From: Gammaproteobacteria bacterium
GTDB taxonomy: Bacteria > Pseudomonadota > Gammaproteobacteria > Enterobacterales > Alteromonadaceae
Direction of reading: 5' to 3'
DNA: 64,000 nucleotides
Assembly (NCBI GenBank): GCA_018222985.1
Contig: JAAEZG010000003.1
Location: 124,001-188,000 of the forward strand
In this document: positions 8,615-18,045 of the stretch, piece by piece
How positions within the stretch are numbered: the first letter of the stretch is position 1
Layout of the letters: the number at the start of each line of letters is the position of its first letter
The notes under the pieces: generated by a model
Seen by the model: only the letters and a program-made list of their open reading frames with translations
Databases searched by the model: none
What the model was told of the DNA's origin: nothing
Made by a program: the position numbers and the translations under genes

Positions 8615-9192
8615 ACAGCGTCCTGTTGAGCGCTATCCATAACCTTAATATACCAGCGAAACACAGCTTCGGCGGTCACTTTACAATCACTATATTCGGA
8701 TTTTTCTAAATTATCGATCAGTTTTAAGGTGAGTGGCCAATAAACCGCGCCGTTTGCCTCAGCGAAGTATCGAATCGGCAAGGTGGGACTTATATGCTGT
8801 ATGCGGCGGGCGATATGTGCAGAACCTAAACGCGCACCATTTAACACATATAACATACCTGCCACGGTTCCTAACGAAGGCGTTAGAGTTCGTTGAATAT
8901 CTAGCTGAATATCTGTTGCTAGCTGGTATGGCGAGGTATTGAGCTGCTTTAAGTCATCGTCTAAAGCTGCAACACGAGAGGCTAACTCAATGTGGCTCGC
9001 ATAGCTTGGTAACAACTTGGCAAGGTGCCCTTCAAGTATAGTTTGCAGTGGGTGCAACCAAGCTAAAGTATTGGCATAGGCTGGTGCGGTTAATTCAGGC
9101 TTTAACAGCAGCGCCATCATTGGATGATGATCTAACTCTTGGTGCAATGCGTGAGTGCTCTCGCGCAATGCGCTTAGAAGTTCATGACTCAA
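8587..9192 (-). CDS. biliverdin-producing heme oxygenase
   Basis: The 201-residue helical protein opens [17 protein letters not shown], the heme-oxygenase start with the proximal heme-ligand histidine (His17 by position in LHQ), and has the distal-helix glycine segment [15 protein letters not shown]. The family opens heme to biliverdin, CO and iron. Genes of this type often sit next to a bacteriophytochrome; here no intact phytochrome is present, only a PHY remnant 6 kb away. It overlaps the upstream monooxygenase by 11 bases and the downstream LOV-GGDEF-EAL gene by 28 bases, which implies tight co-translation. Iron recovery is the alternative role, but no Fur box is seen here. Confidence 0.85.
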   Translation of the reverse strand: MSHELLSALRESTHALHQELDHHPMMALLLKPELTAPAYANTLAWLHPLQTILEGHLAKLLPSYASHIELASRVAALDDDLKQLNTSPYQLATDIQLDIQRTLTPSLGTVAGMLYVLNGARLGSAHIARRIQHISPTLPIRYFAEANGAVYWPLTLKLIDNLEKSEYSDCKVTAEAVFRWYIKVMDSAQQDAVCQTVCGYT

Positions 9193-10186
9193 ATTGCACC
9201 CCTTGTGCTAATTCAAAACTACGCAAGCGCGCCTGGTGGTCATAAGCATGGCAGGTCAACATGACCTCGCTAACGCCAGTAGCCGCCACAAAATCACGCA
9301 GGTACTGATGCACTTGCTCGGCGGTGCCGCTAGCGGTGTATTTTAACGCATGATTTGCCGCGGTTAAGGCCATCGGATCAACTTGCTGCTCAATATCCTC
9401 TAAAGGCGCGGGTAAAGGCCCAGGGTTACCTTGGCGCAACGCAATAAACTGCTGTTGCATCGAGCTTTTTAAGCGTTTTGCAGCTTGCTCGGTGTCTGCT
9501 GCGAATACGTTAACCGCAGCCATTACGTATGGCTTATCGAGATATTTCGACGGTTTAAAATCATTGCGGTAAGCTTCAAGTGCTAGTTGCAAATAGTCAG
9601 GTGCAAAGTGCGAAGCAAATGCATAAGGCAAGCCCAAACGAGCTGCTAGCTGGGCACCGAACAAACTGGAACCCAGAATCCACACCGGCACCTGCGACCC
9701 CATACCTGGCACTGCTTTAATTTTCTGCTCGGGCTTCGGGTCATCTAAGTACATCAGTAATTCTTGCACATCGGCCGGAAAACCATCTGCGCTGTCGTAA
9801 GTGCGGCGTAAAGCGCGCAGGGTGGCACCGTCGGTGCCCGGTGCGCGGCCTAGGCCCAAATCAACTCGGTTCGGGTATAAGGCCGCTAAGGTACCAAATT
9901 GCTCGGCAGCGATTAACGGCGCATGATTCGGCAACATAATACCGCCAGCCCCAATGCGAATATGTTGTGTTTGGCTACCAATGTAAGCTAAAGCGACCGC
10001 GGTTGCAGCGCTGGCGATACCAGTCATGTTGTGATGCTCCGCCATCCAAAACCGGTGGTAACCCCAGCCTTCAACGTGTCGCGCCAAATCGGCCGAGTTT
10101 AACAACGACTGCCGCGCATCACTTCCGGCAGTTATGGGTGCCAAATCAAGTACCGATAATTTCACCTGTTGCGTACAACGTGACAT
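9182..10186 (-). CDS. luciferase-like flavin-dependent monooxygenase (YhbW family)
   Basis: The 334-residue protein is an LLM-class TIM-barrel oxidoreductase that uses reduced flavin. The first 60 residues ([22 protein letters not shown]) and the later [24 protein letters not shown] and [11 protein letters not shown] segments are diagnostic for the YhbW/alkanal-monooxygenase-like group. Substrate unknown. It is first in a three-gene operon with heme oxygenase and a LOV-type c-di-GMP protein. That places a flavin-using enzyme, a bilin producer and a flavin-binding sensor together, which may be coincidence. Confidence 0.88.
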   Translation of the reverse strand: MSRCTQQVKLSVLDLAPITAGSDARQSLLNSADLARHVEGWGYHRFWMAEHHNMTGIASAATAVALAYIGSQTQHIRIGAGGIMLPNHAPLIAAEQFGTLAALYPNRVDLGLGRAPGTDGATLRALRRTYDSADGFPADVQELLMYLDDPKPEQKIKAVPGMGSQVPVWILGSSLFGAQLAARLGLPYAFASHFAPDYLQLALEAYRNDFKPSKYLDKPYVMAAVNVFAADTEQAAKRLKSSMQQQFIALRQGNPGPLPAPLEDIEQQVDPMALTAANHALKYTASGTAEQVHQYLRDFVAATGVSEVMLTCHAYDHQARLRSFELAQGVQFES

Positions 10187-10343
10187 GATAACTCCTAAAA
10201 ATTAGCGGCCAGCAAAACCTCGCTCTCCGCCTATGAATTTCCACTCATACTATCAAATTTAACCCGTGTTTACGCGTTCGTTAATGCGTAGAATACATGA
10301 CTGTTATGCGCAACCGCTATTGGCCAGAACGAGGAGTGCCGTC

Positions 10344-10799
10344 ATGCAGTATTGGCTTATGAAAACCGAACCCGATGAATGCAGTATTGATGACTTTGCC
10401 ACCAAGCCCGACCAAGTGATTCGCTGGGACGGTGTGCGCAATTACCAAGCGCGTAATTTTATGCGCGATATGGCCATTGGCGATGAGGTTTTTATATATC
10501 ATTCAAGCTGCGCAAAAATTGGCATTGCCGGTATTGTTCGAGTCACGCGCACAGCCTACCCCGACCCCACCCAATTCGAGCCTGAGTCGGCCTACTTTGA
10601 CAAACGCAGCAAGCCAGACAACCCACGATGGGATGCCGTCGACTTACAGTTTGTGCGTAAATTTGCACGAATTCTCACCCTTGATGAGCTTAAGAACGTG
10701 GCCGAATTAGCCGACAACCCACTTGTACAAAAAGGCAATCGTTTAAGCGTCATCCCCTTTTCAACCGTTGAACGAGATAGTGTTTTAGCTAAACTTTGA
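10344..10799 (+). CDS. EVE domain protein
   Basis: The 151-residue protein consists of one EVE domain: YWLMKTEPDECSIDDF at the start, then WDGVRNYQARNFMRDM and GDEVFIYHSSC. EVE domains are PUA-like and bind modified bases; single-domain proteins like this are common in proteobacteria and are related to human THYN1. I start at 10344 because GAGGAG lies 8 bases upstream and the family begins exactly there; an upstream in-frame ATG at 10266 would add 26 unlike residues. No restriction genes adjoin it. A surveillance role for modified DNA or RNA is possible but unproven. Confidence 0.92.
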   Translation: MQYWLMKTEPDECSIDDFATKPDQVIRWDGVRNYQARNFMRDMAIGDEVFIYHSSCAKIGIAGIVRVTRTAYPDPTQFEPESAYFDKRSKPDNPRWDAVDLQFVRKFARILTLDELKNVAELADNPLVQKGNRLSVIPFSTVERDSVLAKL

Positions 10800-10811
10800 T
10801 CGAATTTCTTG

Positions 10812-10835
10812 TAAATGCGAATGGTTTGCATTTAT
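10812..10835 (+). promoter_or_regulatory. Fur-box-like inverted repeat before the FecA-like receptor
   Basis: AAATGC at 10813-10818 and GCATTT at 10829-10834 flank an AT-rich core that contains GCGAATGGTTTGC. It lies about 45 bases upstream of the receptor ATG and resembles the clearer Fur site at 21373, so iron repression is likely. Confidence 0.6.
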
Positions 10836-10879
10836 ACTCCACCCCTTAAATTTTAGGTTCGACTTTTGGGGGAAATTCG

Positions 10880-13030
10880 ATGCAACGTTCTATCTTGGCA
10901 ACTGCACTGCTCACGGCACTAGGGTTGCAACTGTCTGTCGCGCATGCTGAAACTGCAGCAACAAATAGCAGCGACGATAACATTGACGAAGTTATGCAAA
11001 TTATTGGTAGCAAGCAAGATGCGCAAAAGCTACCAGGCTCTAGTGCTGTCGTTGACGCAGAACAAATTACCATTGAAGCCAATACCGATATTAACCAGTT
11101 ATTGAAAACCGTACCTGGCGTTTATATCCGCGAAGAGGATGGCCAAGGCTTGCGCCCTAACATTGGTATTCGTGCAGCCTCAGGCGGCCGCAGCAGCAAG
11201 GTTACACTCATGGAAGACGGCGTATTGATTGCACCACTGCCATACGTTGAACCAGCTGCATATTATTTTCCAGAAGCGTACCGCATGCACACTATAGAAG
11301 TACTCAAAGGTGCACCGCTTCTGCGTTACGGCCCGCAAACAACGGGCGGCGTGATTAACATGATCACCACCCCAATTCCGCAACAAAACCGCGGCAAAAT
11401 CACCACCAAGTTTGGTGAGCACAACACTCAAGATATTCACGCATACTACGGTGGCCGCGCCGGTGATTTCGGGTTCTTAATTGACACTGTGCAGCGCAGC
11501 AGTGCCGGCTTTAAAGACATTGACCGCAGCAACCGTGATGCCGGCTTCGATATTGAAGACTATTTAGTAAAACTTAGCTGGACTGGCGAGCGCCAAAGCT
11601 TATTGGCCAAAATGCAGTATTCAGAGCAGGTGTCTAACGAAACCTACGCGGGTTTAACTGACAAAGACTTTGCTGAGAACCCAAACCGTCGTTATGGCTT
11701 GTCCGAAATTGACCAAATGGACAACCAGCACAAAAGCTTTTCATTAACCTACAGCTTAGACTTAACCGATGCGTCGCGTTTAAGCGCCATTGCCTATCGC
11801 AATGAGTACCATCGTGACTGGTTCAAAACCAGCACCAGCTCATTCATTAATGCAGCGAACGCAGGCGACGCCCAGGCCCAAGCTATTTTAGACGGGACTC
11901 TTGACGTTCAAGACCTAACTTATACTCACGGCGACCGCACATATGAGTCATATGGCGTTGAATTGAATGTCACCACCTTGTTGGCAGACCATACCCTCAA
12001 TGTTGGTGTGCGCGATCACAACGACTCATTAGACCGTTATCAGCCAAAAGAAGTGTACGACCAAATTAACGGCAGCTTAGTATTTGATCGCATTATTGCG
12101 CCAACTGGCGGTGATAACCGTTTGGAAGGCGGTGATGCGCTGAGTTTGTGGATAACCGACGCTTGGCAAGTCACCGACGCTTTATTAGTGAACTTAGCGT
12201 TACGCTATGAAGACGTCGATACCTACCGTCAGCAGTTTGCAACGCCAGAGCGTTCAGACACGCCGAGTTATCGTTCTAACAACACCCAAGAGTGGCTGCC
12301 GGGTGCCTCATTTACCTATGATCTAACCAACAACTGGCAGATACTTGCCGGTGTGCATCGCGGCTTCTCACCCATTGGTGGCGGCGCAACAGAAACTGAC
12401 GAACCAGAAACCAGCACGAACTACGAAGCGGGTGTGCGTTACAGCAACGACTGGTTTGTTGAAGCCCTCGCGTTTCGTAGCGACTTTAACAACCAAGCCG
12501 AAGTGTGCTCGTTAGCTAACCCGTGTAGCAATGGCGCAACCTCAGGTTCATTTGTTACCGGTGAAGCCGTTGTGCAAGGGGTTGAGTTCCAAGCTGGCTA
12601 CGAGTGGCAAGTAGGTGAGTTTAACTTGCCAATTAACTTCAACTATACCTTTAGTGACGCTGAAATTAGCGCCAACAACCCAGTAACTGGCGTGCAAAAA
12701 GGCGACCGTTTGGCCGATATTCCAGAGCAAACCATGAGCTTACGTGTCGGTGTTGAACATGACTCGGGCTGGAACCAGTACGTGGTTGCAAAATACATGG
12801 ACGAAACTTGTGTAAGCGTTGGCTGCAACAATAGCACGAATGCCTTTAGCTACACCGACTCAGTATTTGTGGTGGACTTGATTAGCCGCTACCCACTGGG
12901 CAGCCAAGCTACTGTTTTTGTGAAAGTGGACAACCTATTTGACCAACAACGTATTGTTTCACGCACGCCACATGGCGCGCGCCCAAACAAGCCGCAAACC
13001 GTGTCATTAGGCTTAGAGTACAGCTTCTAA
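10880..13030 (+). CDS. TonB-dependent receptor, FecA-like
   Basis: Outer-membrane transporter of 716 residues. A signal peptide ends at AHA (about residue 23). A plug domain follows with LPGSSAVVDAEQI, VPGVYIREEDGQGLRPNIGIRA and EVLKGAPLLRYGPQTTGGVINM. The barrel ends with LGLEYSF, the C-terminal aromatic signature. The plug is of the FecA type (iron-citrate-like siderophores), but there is no N-terminal signalling extension, so control through an ECF sigma factor is not expected. An upstream Fur-like box suggests iron regulation. A hairpin terminator follows. The true ligand cannot be told from the sequence. Confidence 0.9.
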   Translation: MQRSILATALLTALGLQLSVAHAETAATNSSDDNIDEVMQIIGSKQDAQKLPGSSAVVDAEQITIEANTDINQLLKTVPGVYIREEDGQGLRPNIGIRAASGGRSSKVTLMEDGVLIAPLPYVEPAAYYFPEAYRMHTIEVLKGAPLLRYGPQTTGGVINMITTPIPQQNRGKITTKFGEHNTQDIHAYYGGRAGDFGFLIDTVQRSSAGFKDIDRSNRDAGFDIEDYLVKLSWTGERQSLLAKMQYSEQVSNETYAGLTDKDFAENPNRRYGLSEIDQMDNQHKSFSLTYSLDLTDASRLSAIAYRNEYHRDWFKTSTSSFINAANAGDAQAQAILDGTLDVQDLTYTHGDRTYESYGVELNVTTLLADHTLNVGVRDHNDSLDRYQPKEVYDQINGSLVFDRIIAPTGGDNRLEGGDALSLWITDAWQVTDALLVNLALRYEDVDTYRQQFATPERSDTPSYRSNNTQEWLPGASFTYDLTNNWQILAGVHRGFSPIGGGATETDEPETSTNYEAGVRYSNDWFVEALAFRSDFNNQAEVCSLANPCSNGATSGSFVTGEAVVQGVEFQAGYEWQVGEFNLPINFNYTFSDAEISANNPVTGVQKGDRLADIPEQTMSLRVGVEHDSGWNQYVVAKYMDETCVSVGCNNSTNAFSYTDSVFVVDLISRYPLGSQATVFVKVDNLFDQQRIVSRTPHGARPNKPQTVSLGLEYSF

Positions 13031-13043
13031 TATAAGCCGTAAC

Positions 13044-13077
13044 AGCCACGCTTAATGTAATTTTAAGCGTGGCTTTA
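13044..13077. terminator. bidirectional intrinsic terminator between the TonB receptor and ndh
   Basis: AGCCACGCTTAA (13044-13055) and TTAAGCGTGGCT (13063-13074) form a perfect 12-bp stem with a 7-nt loop, followed by TTT. The convergent ndh stop codon lies inside the stem, so it probably serves both genes. Confidence 0.75.
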
Positions 13078-14347
13078 AACGGCGATTCAATTTCTGTACC
13101 AAAATAAACAAGATGGTTTTGAAATAGCCATGAACCGCCACTTGATGCATTCGATACAAGCTTTTATACATAACTCGTGCTAACCAACCTTCAACCATCA
13201 TGGCGCCACGCGTTAAATTTCCCATTAAGCTGCCCACTGCTGAATAACTTGAAAGCGATACTAATGAGCCATGATCACGGTATACAAAATGACGCAATGG
13301 TTGTTGTTTCAGCATGGCAACAATATTTAGATAGGCACATTCAGCCATTTGATGCGCAGCCTGCGCACGCGGTGGCACCCGAGAGCCGTCAGCTTGCTCT
13401 ACCGCCGCACAATCGCCAATGACAAATATTTGGCTATGAGTTGTACTTTGCAACGTTGGCCTAACCACAATTTGATTTGCACGGTTTGTTTCAAAACAAC
13501 CAAGTTGAGCCAAAAACTCCGGCGCCTTTACACCCGCTGCCCATACTTTAATGGTTGCTTCAATAAGCTCTCCAGACTGCGTCACTAGCCCCTGTTCAGT
13601 GGCTTCAACTACGGGAGTTTGCACACGCACTTTCACACCTAAGTTAATTAACTCTTGCTGGGCTGCCGCGGCAATTCGTTCAGGTAACGCAGGTAAAATA
13701 CGTGGCCCAGCCTCAACTAAGGTAATTTTCAACTGACTTAACTGAAAGTCAGAAAAACCGTAAGAGCGAATCAGTTCTGCCGATTTATATAGCTCAGCAG
13801 AAAGCTCAACTCCCGTCGCGCCACCACCTACAATCGCTACATTAAGGGGACGAGGGTATTTTTCTGCCTGCAACGACAAAAATGTGTTCATCAGTTGATG
13901 ATGAAAGCGGGTCGCTTGCTTAACACTATCAAGAAAAAAACAATGTTGTTGCGCACCCTTGGTGCCAAAGTCGTTGGTCACTGACCCAATTGCCAGTACT
14001 AAGTAGGTAAAGGGAATGTTTCGCGCGGCGACAATTTGTCGGCCCTGATCATCGTTTATAGCTGCAAGATTAATCACACGCTTTTCATGATCAATACCAC
14101 AGAGCACACCAGGAAGAAAATTGAAATGCGCGTGCGCTGCCTGAACACGGTAATCCACACCATCAATATCTGCATCAAGAGCGCCAGCAGCTACTTCGTG
14201 TAACAAAGGTTTCCAAACGTGAGTCAAATTTCTGTCGATTAAAGTTACCGAAACATGCGCATCATGCTTATATTTTCGGCCCAGCTTTGTGACTAACTCT
14301 AATCCGCCTGCCCCACCACCCACTACGACAATGTGTTGCGTTTCCAT
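13052..14347 (-). CDS. ndh: type II NADH dehydrogenase (Ndh)
   Basis: FAD flavoprotein, 431 residues, that passes electrons from NADH to quinone without pumping protons. It has the FAD motif VVVGGGAGGLEL (residues 6-17), the second nucleotide motif VAIVGGGATGVELSAEL (about 168-184) and the family's GDCAAVEQ segment, with the NDH-2 block PPRAQAAHQMA after it. The hydrophobic C-terminal stretch near residue 410 (YFKTILFILVQ) would help it attach to the inner face of the membrane. It is monocistronic and convergent with the receptor gene. Confident by full-length agreement with the family. Confidence 0.92.
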   Translation of the reverse strand: METQHIVVVGGGAGGLELVTKLGRKYKHDAHVSVTLIDRNLTHVWKPLLHEVAAGALDADIDGVDYRVQAAHAHFNFLPGVLCGIDHEKRVINLAAINDDQGRQIVAARNIPFTYLVLAIGSVTNDFGTKGAQQHCFFLDSVKQATRFHHQLMNTFLSLQAEKYPRPLNVAIVGGGATGVELSAELYKSAELIRSYGFSDFQLSQLKITLVEAGPRILPALPERIAAAAQQELINLGVKVRVQTPVVEATEQGLVTQSGELIEATIKVWAAGVKAPEFLAQLGCFETNRANQIVVRPTLQSTTHSQIFVIGDCAAVEQADGSRVPPRAQAAHQMAECAYLNIVAMLKQQPLRHFVYRDHGSLVSLSSYSAVGSLMGNLTRGAMMVEGWLARVMYKSLYRMHQVAVHGYFKTILFILVQKLNRRLKPRLKLH

Positions 14348-14388
14348 AATTTGAACTGTTGACCAACTTGAAACAAAAGGAGGCCAAA

Positions 14389-14876
14389 TTATACGCGCCC
14401 ATCGGCGAGTACACTAGCATTCCGGCCACATTTCTTCCTGCGGTACAAGGCATCGTCGGCTAATTTCAGCAGTTCACGTTGTGGGTCAAGAAAGTCGGTT
14501 AAATTGTGGGCCGTACCCCAAATGTGAGTCACCTCATTTTGTTCATTCAAAATGGGCACAAGAAACGTACGAAACACAAATTCTTTGTTGTCGCGCAGTA
14601 CACGCTGTTCAAATTCAATGGGTGATTTTGACATTAAACCGTCGTAATAACCACTTAGCAGTTCAATAGAATAGCCCGGCCCACGCACTAAATCAGAAAA
14701 CCGCGTACCGGCAACCTAGCGCGGGTCAAGAGCCAGTGCCGAGGGGTTCGCAGTAATCATTTCAAAGTCGTTGCCGCAAGGTTTACACACCCAAAACGGA
14801 TTCAATGACTTACTCCATAACTGACGAAAAAACCAATTAATTCGTCGTTATTAAAAGGCGCGTGTGTCAATGCCAT
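14389..14876 (-). pseudogene. decayed PAS-GGDEF diguanylate cyclase gene
   Basis: From the ATG at 14876 the reading MALTHAPFNNDEL continues only if a frame change near 14837 is allowed (a loss of 4 bases at an ATTA repeat fits), into NWFFRQLWSKSLNPFWVC. An in-frame TAG lies at 14716-14718. The PAS core (EFEQRVLRDNKEFVF to IWGTAHNLTDFLDP) is followed directly by the extreme C-terminus of a GGDEF domain (ADDALYRRKKCGRN); the about 140 residues between, including GGDEF itself, are missing. Three independent lesions make it a clear pseudogene. Confidence 0.8.
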
Positions 14877-14917
14877 GCTTCCATTTTTGATAATCTATTA
14901 TGCCTAGCACAATCAAA

Positions 14918-15841
14918 CTAAAAGATAAACTCTGACACTAACGCGGCTGACGCCTCGGGTACCTCAACCATAGGCATATGGCCTATACCCTCAAACACCA
15001 CCAATTTACTACCGGCAATACCGTCGTGCCACACCGGCGCAGCCGTAGGGCTCAAAATTTGGTCTTTGTCGCCCCAGACAATAAGCGTCGGTACCTTAAT
15101 TAAACCCAGGCGATTGTCCAACTGATCATGAAAGCGAAAGTCGCTGGCAATATGTTTATACGCTGGTTTGCGCTGCATATAGCGCTCGGCCATACCGCGC
15201 AACACAAACTCAGGCGCAAACGGCGGTTGCTCCATAGTTAGCGCATAAAATGCAAGAAAATCGGCGGTATTGTCTATTTCAAACGGCGAATTGCCTTCGG
15301 CAAACATGGCTTCGGTAACACTCGGCGTTGGCGGGGTAACTCCGGCTGGGTTAAACAACGCAATGGCTTGGGTTTGCATGGGATACATAATGGCAAAATT
15401 GGCGGCAATCATTCCGCCCATTGAGTTGCCAACAATTGTGGCTTGCGGCACCGCTAATTTATTCATTAACTGCTGCACTCGGTCAGCTTGGGCAGCCGCT
15501 GTATACGACCACCCGCTAAAATAGCCAGTTTCACCATGGCCAGCTAAGTCTGGAATCACCACATGGGTGTCATCGCCCAAATGCTTAGCAAAGCGCAGCC
15601 AAAGCTCTTTTGACGCGGTGTAGCCGTGCAACAAAATAACCGTGTTGTCACCCGTTGGGGTGCCACGTTGATACGTCGCCATGGGCATTTCATCTAGCTC
15701 GACCCATACTTTGTCAAAGCCGTATAGCTTGGCTTCAGTGGCAGCGGTAACGTCATACACCGCCAAACCAAAACGCGGGTGCATACTCGCCAACCAAAAT
15801 GCGCAGCCCAGCGCCAATAAGGTAAATATAAACTTTTTCAT
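14918..15841 (-). CDS. alpha/beta hydrolase with N-terminal membrane anchor
   Basis: The 307-residue protein begins with a hydrophobic helix (residues 2-18) that could be an uncleaved anchor or a signal peptide, then an alpha/beta-hydrolase fold with oxyanion segment LLHGYTASKELW, nucleophile GNSMGG (about residue 141) and catalytic acid and histidine in WGDKDQ and GIGHMP. It is third in an operon with a glutathione transferase and a Baeyer-Villiger monooxygenase and overlaps the latter by 4 bases (ATGA). An esterase acting on the ester made by the monooxygenase is the natural reading, seen in many such operons, but the substrate is unknown. Confidence 0.85.
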   Translation of the reverse strand: MKKFIFTLLALGCAFWLASMHPRFGLAVYDVTAATEAKLYGFDKVWVELDEMPMATYQRGTPTGDNTVILLHGYTASKELWLRFAKHLGDDTHVVIPDLAGHGETGYFSGWSYTAAAQADRVQQLMNKLAVPQATIVGNSMGGMIAANFAIMYPMQTQAIALFNPAGVTPPTPSVTEAMFAEGNSPFEIDNTADFLAFYALTMEQPPFAPEFVLRGMAERYMQRKPAYKHIASDFRFHDQLDNRLGLIKVPTLIVWGDKDQILSPTAAPVWHDGIAGSKLVVFEGIGHMPMVEVPEASAALVSEFIF

Positions 15842-17319
15842 GAGTTGTCGTCCTTGCTTTCAATAAACACATGATGCTTTGGCTTAAATCGACTCGCCAT
15901 TATGCGATACACAAAGCTAAACCCTGGATACATGGCAATAACATGCCCACTTTTGCTCTTATACCAGCTGTTACAGCCACCGCTATGCCATACGGTTTTG
16001 CGCATTTCGCGGTGAATCATATCGGTATAGTCAGCCTCGGCTTGCTGAGTCACTTCTATCGCCTGCTGCTGCGAACGTGCATGGTGAATAGCCTGCATGA
16101 TGTATTTCATTTGCGACTCAATGACAAATATAGCTGACGTATGCCCAATGCCCGTATTGGGCCCCGTGACTAAAAACAGATTGGGAAACTGCGGTAGCGC
16201 GGTGCCTAAGTAAGCACGCGGGAACTCATGCCAAGCCTCTTTTAACAACTTGCCATTGCGCCCGATAAGCTCATAATCAACGGCGCCGTCAGTGGCGTCA
16301 AAACCGGTAGAATAAACAATCAAATCGAGGTCAACTTGCTCGCCTTGGGTGGTTTGAATACCGCGTTCATTAATTTCAGCGATACCGTCTTCACGGCTAT
16401 GCAAAGTAACGTGCGGTTGGCTTAGGGCAGGGTAAAGCGTGTTCGAAACAATAATGCGCTTACAGCCAATGGTGTAATCTGGCGTTAATTTGGCCCGCAG
16501 TTCTGCATTGGGAACTTGTTCTCGTAGGTGCTTAAGCGCCGGGCGCTCGGCAAAAAAGCGCATTAATCCATGGGCATACTTAAAGGCAAACACCCGCCAT
16601 TCAAGTGCCCAATAAATGGTTTTGCGCAGCGTTTGATACACCCAACGCTTGCCAAGCCAGCGCCGTACGCGCGGCGAAAATATTCGATCAGGGCGCGGCA
16701 GCACCCAATGGGGCGAACGCTGAAACACATGTAGCTGGGCAACATCGGGCGTTATGGTCGGTATAACCTGCGCAGCACTGGCGCCGCTGCCAATCACCGC
16801 AACACGCTTGCCACGGTAATCATAGTCATGGTTCCAATGGTTGGTATGAAAGCTCTCGCCTTGAAACCGTTCGCGGCCCGGAAAATCAGGAATCACCGGG
16901 TTGCTTAGCGGCCCTTGCGCACTCACTACAAAACGCGCCTGCACCTGCACGCCGCTGTCGCTGGTTATCAGCCAATACCCTGTTTCACCGCACCAACGCA
17001 CTTGCTGCACGTTAAAATTCAACCGTGCTTTGTCACGCAACCCGTATTTATCAATAACGCCATTAGTATAGGCTTCTAATTCGGGCTGGGTGGCAAACAT
17101 TTGTGACCAGGGATAAGGCTCTTGCGCTAATGAATACAACGGCGACTGCACATCAACTTGCGCGCCGGGGTAACTATTTTGGCACCAAGTGCCGCCCATA
17201 AAGGCGCGGCGCTCAAGCATAACAAAGTCGGATATGCCTTGTTTTAATAGGTTAATGGCCGTACTTTGGCCGCCAAAACCAGTGCCAATAATGGCAACTT
17301 CAACCCTATGCTGCGCCAT
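15838..17319 (-). CDS. flavin-containing Baeyer-Villiger-type monooxygenase
   Basis: FAD and NADPH enzyme of 493 residues that would insert oxygen next to a ketone. It has FAD motif GTGFGGQ (12-18), the Baeyer-Villiger block FQGESFHTNHWNHD near residue 150 (the family pattern FxGxxxHTxxW, with N where P or D is usual), and the NADP motif VIGSGASAAQ (about 175). The later TGPNTGIGHTS block is typical of cyclohexanone-monooxygenase relatives. It starts one base before the end of the GST gene and overlaps the hydrolase by 4 bases. Together the three would turn a ketone into an ester and then an acid and alcohol. Confidence 0.9.
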   Translation of the reverse strand: MAQHRVEVAIIGTGFGGQSTAINLLKQGISDFVMLERRAFMGGTWCQNSYPGAQVDVQSPLYSLAQEPYPWSQMFATQPELEAYTNGVIDKYGLRDKARLNFNVQQVRWCGETGYWLITSDSGVQVQARFVVSAQGPLSNPVIPDFPGRERFQGESFHTNHWNHDYDYRGKRVAVIGSGASAAQVIPTITPDVAQLHVFQRSPHWVLPRPDRIFSPRVRRWLGKRWVYQTLRKTIYWALEWRVFAFKYAHGLMRFFAERPALKHLREQVPNAELRAKLTPDYTIGCKRIIVSNTLYPALSQPHVTLHSREDGIAEINERGIQTTQGEQVDLDLIVYSTGFDATDGAVDYELIGRNGKLLKEAWHEFPRAYLGTALPQFPNLFLVTGPNTGIGHTSAIFVIESQMKYIMQAIHHARSQQQAIEVTQQAEADYTDMIHREMRKTVWHSGGCNSWYKSKSGHVIAMYPGFSFVYRIMASRFKPKHHVFIESKDDNS

Positions 17320-17937
17320 TTACACCTTCGCCGAAGGCCGTTCATTAATACGGTCAAACCAAGCTTGCAAGTGCGGCTGGTCATCGCCAATGCGTAACTT
17401 CACTACGCGGGCAAAACTTACGGTGCAAAACGCGTTAATATCCGCAGCCGTGAACTTATCACCTAACAAATAAGGCTTATCTGCTAGTTGCTCATTCAAA
17501 AAGGCAAAGAACTTCTCGGCAGCGCCGTAACAGTCTTGGCCATAGTCAGGAAAACAATTCATACGGTCTTTAAAGTAGCCAGAAGTGTGCTGAAAACACA
17601 TGCCCACCGGAGTCATTAAGTAAAAATCTATCCACCGTAGCCATTGTTCAATCAGGGCTTTTTCTTTGGCGCTGTCGCCTAATAACGCGGGGGTATTCGG
17701 GTGAGACTCTTCCACATAACGACAAATGGCCATGGTTTCGGCCAGCGCGGTGCCGTCATCAAGTACCGCCACGGGTACTTTTTTCATGGGGTTCATGGCG
17801 ACAAATTGAGGCGTTAAGTTTTCGCCCTTGGCAATGTCAATTTGCACAAACTCAACCTGATCAAGCAGGCCTTTTTCCGCTAAAAACATGCGCACCCGAC
17901 GAGGATTGGGCGCCGTTGCAGTTTCGTAAATTTTCAT
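17320..17937 (-). CDS. glutathione S-transferase family protein
   Basis: The 205-residue protein has the thioredoxin-like N-terminal domain (MKIYETATAPNPRRVRMFLAEKG, MKKVPVAVLDDGTALAETMAICRYVE) with the cis-proline VP and the glutathione-contact E-S/T region altered to ET. A helical C-terminal domain follows with KFTAADINAFC. It is first in an operon with the monooxygenase and hydrolase, and is preceded by a 14-bp inverted repeat. It may conjugate or reduce reactive products of the pathway. Glutathione use is assumed from family. Confidence 0.88.
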   Translation of the reverse strand: MKIYETATAPNPRRVRMFLAEKGLLDQVEFVQIDIAKGENLTPQFVAMNPMKKVPVAVLDDGTALAETMAICRYVEESHPNTPALLGDSAKEKALIEQWLRWIDFYLMTPVGMCFQHTSGYFKDRMNCFPDYGQDCYGAAEKFFAFLNEQLADKPYLLGDKFTAADINAFCTVSFARVVKLRIGDDQPHLQAWFDRINERPSAKV

Positions 17938-17946
17938 AGTGTTTCC

Positions 17947-17996
17947 TGTGTGTTCTATACGTTCTTATTGACCTGTGAAGTTGTATAGAACACACA
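17947..17996 (-). promoter_or_regulatory. large perfect inverted repeat upstream of the GST-monooxygenase-hydrolase operon
   Basis: TGTGTGTTCTATAC (17947-17960) is repeated as its exact reverse complement at 17983-17996, with 22 bases between. It lies 10 bases upstream of the GST start codon on the minus strand. It does not end in a T-run, so an operator is more likely than a terminator. No regulator gene adjoins. Confidence 0.65.
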
Positions 17997-18045
17997 ATGA
18001 AACAAGTTGTTAGCGAACGCAAGTACTAACCTTGCGCCCCGCCAA

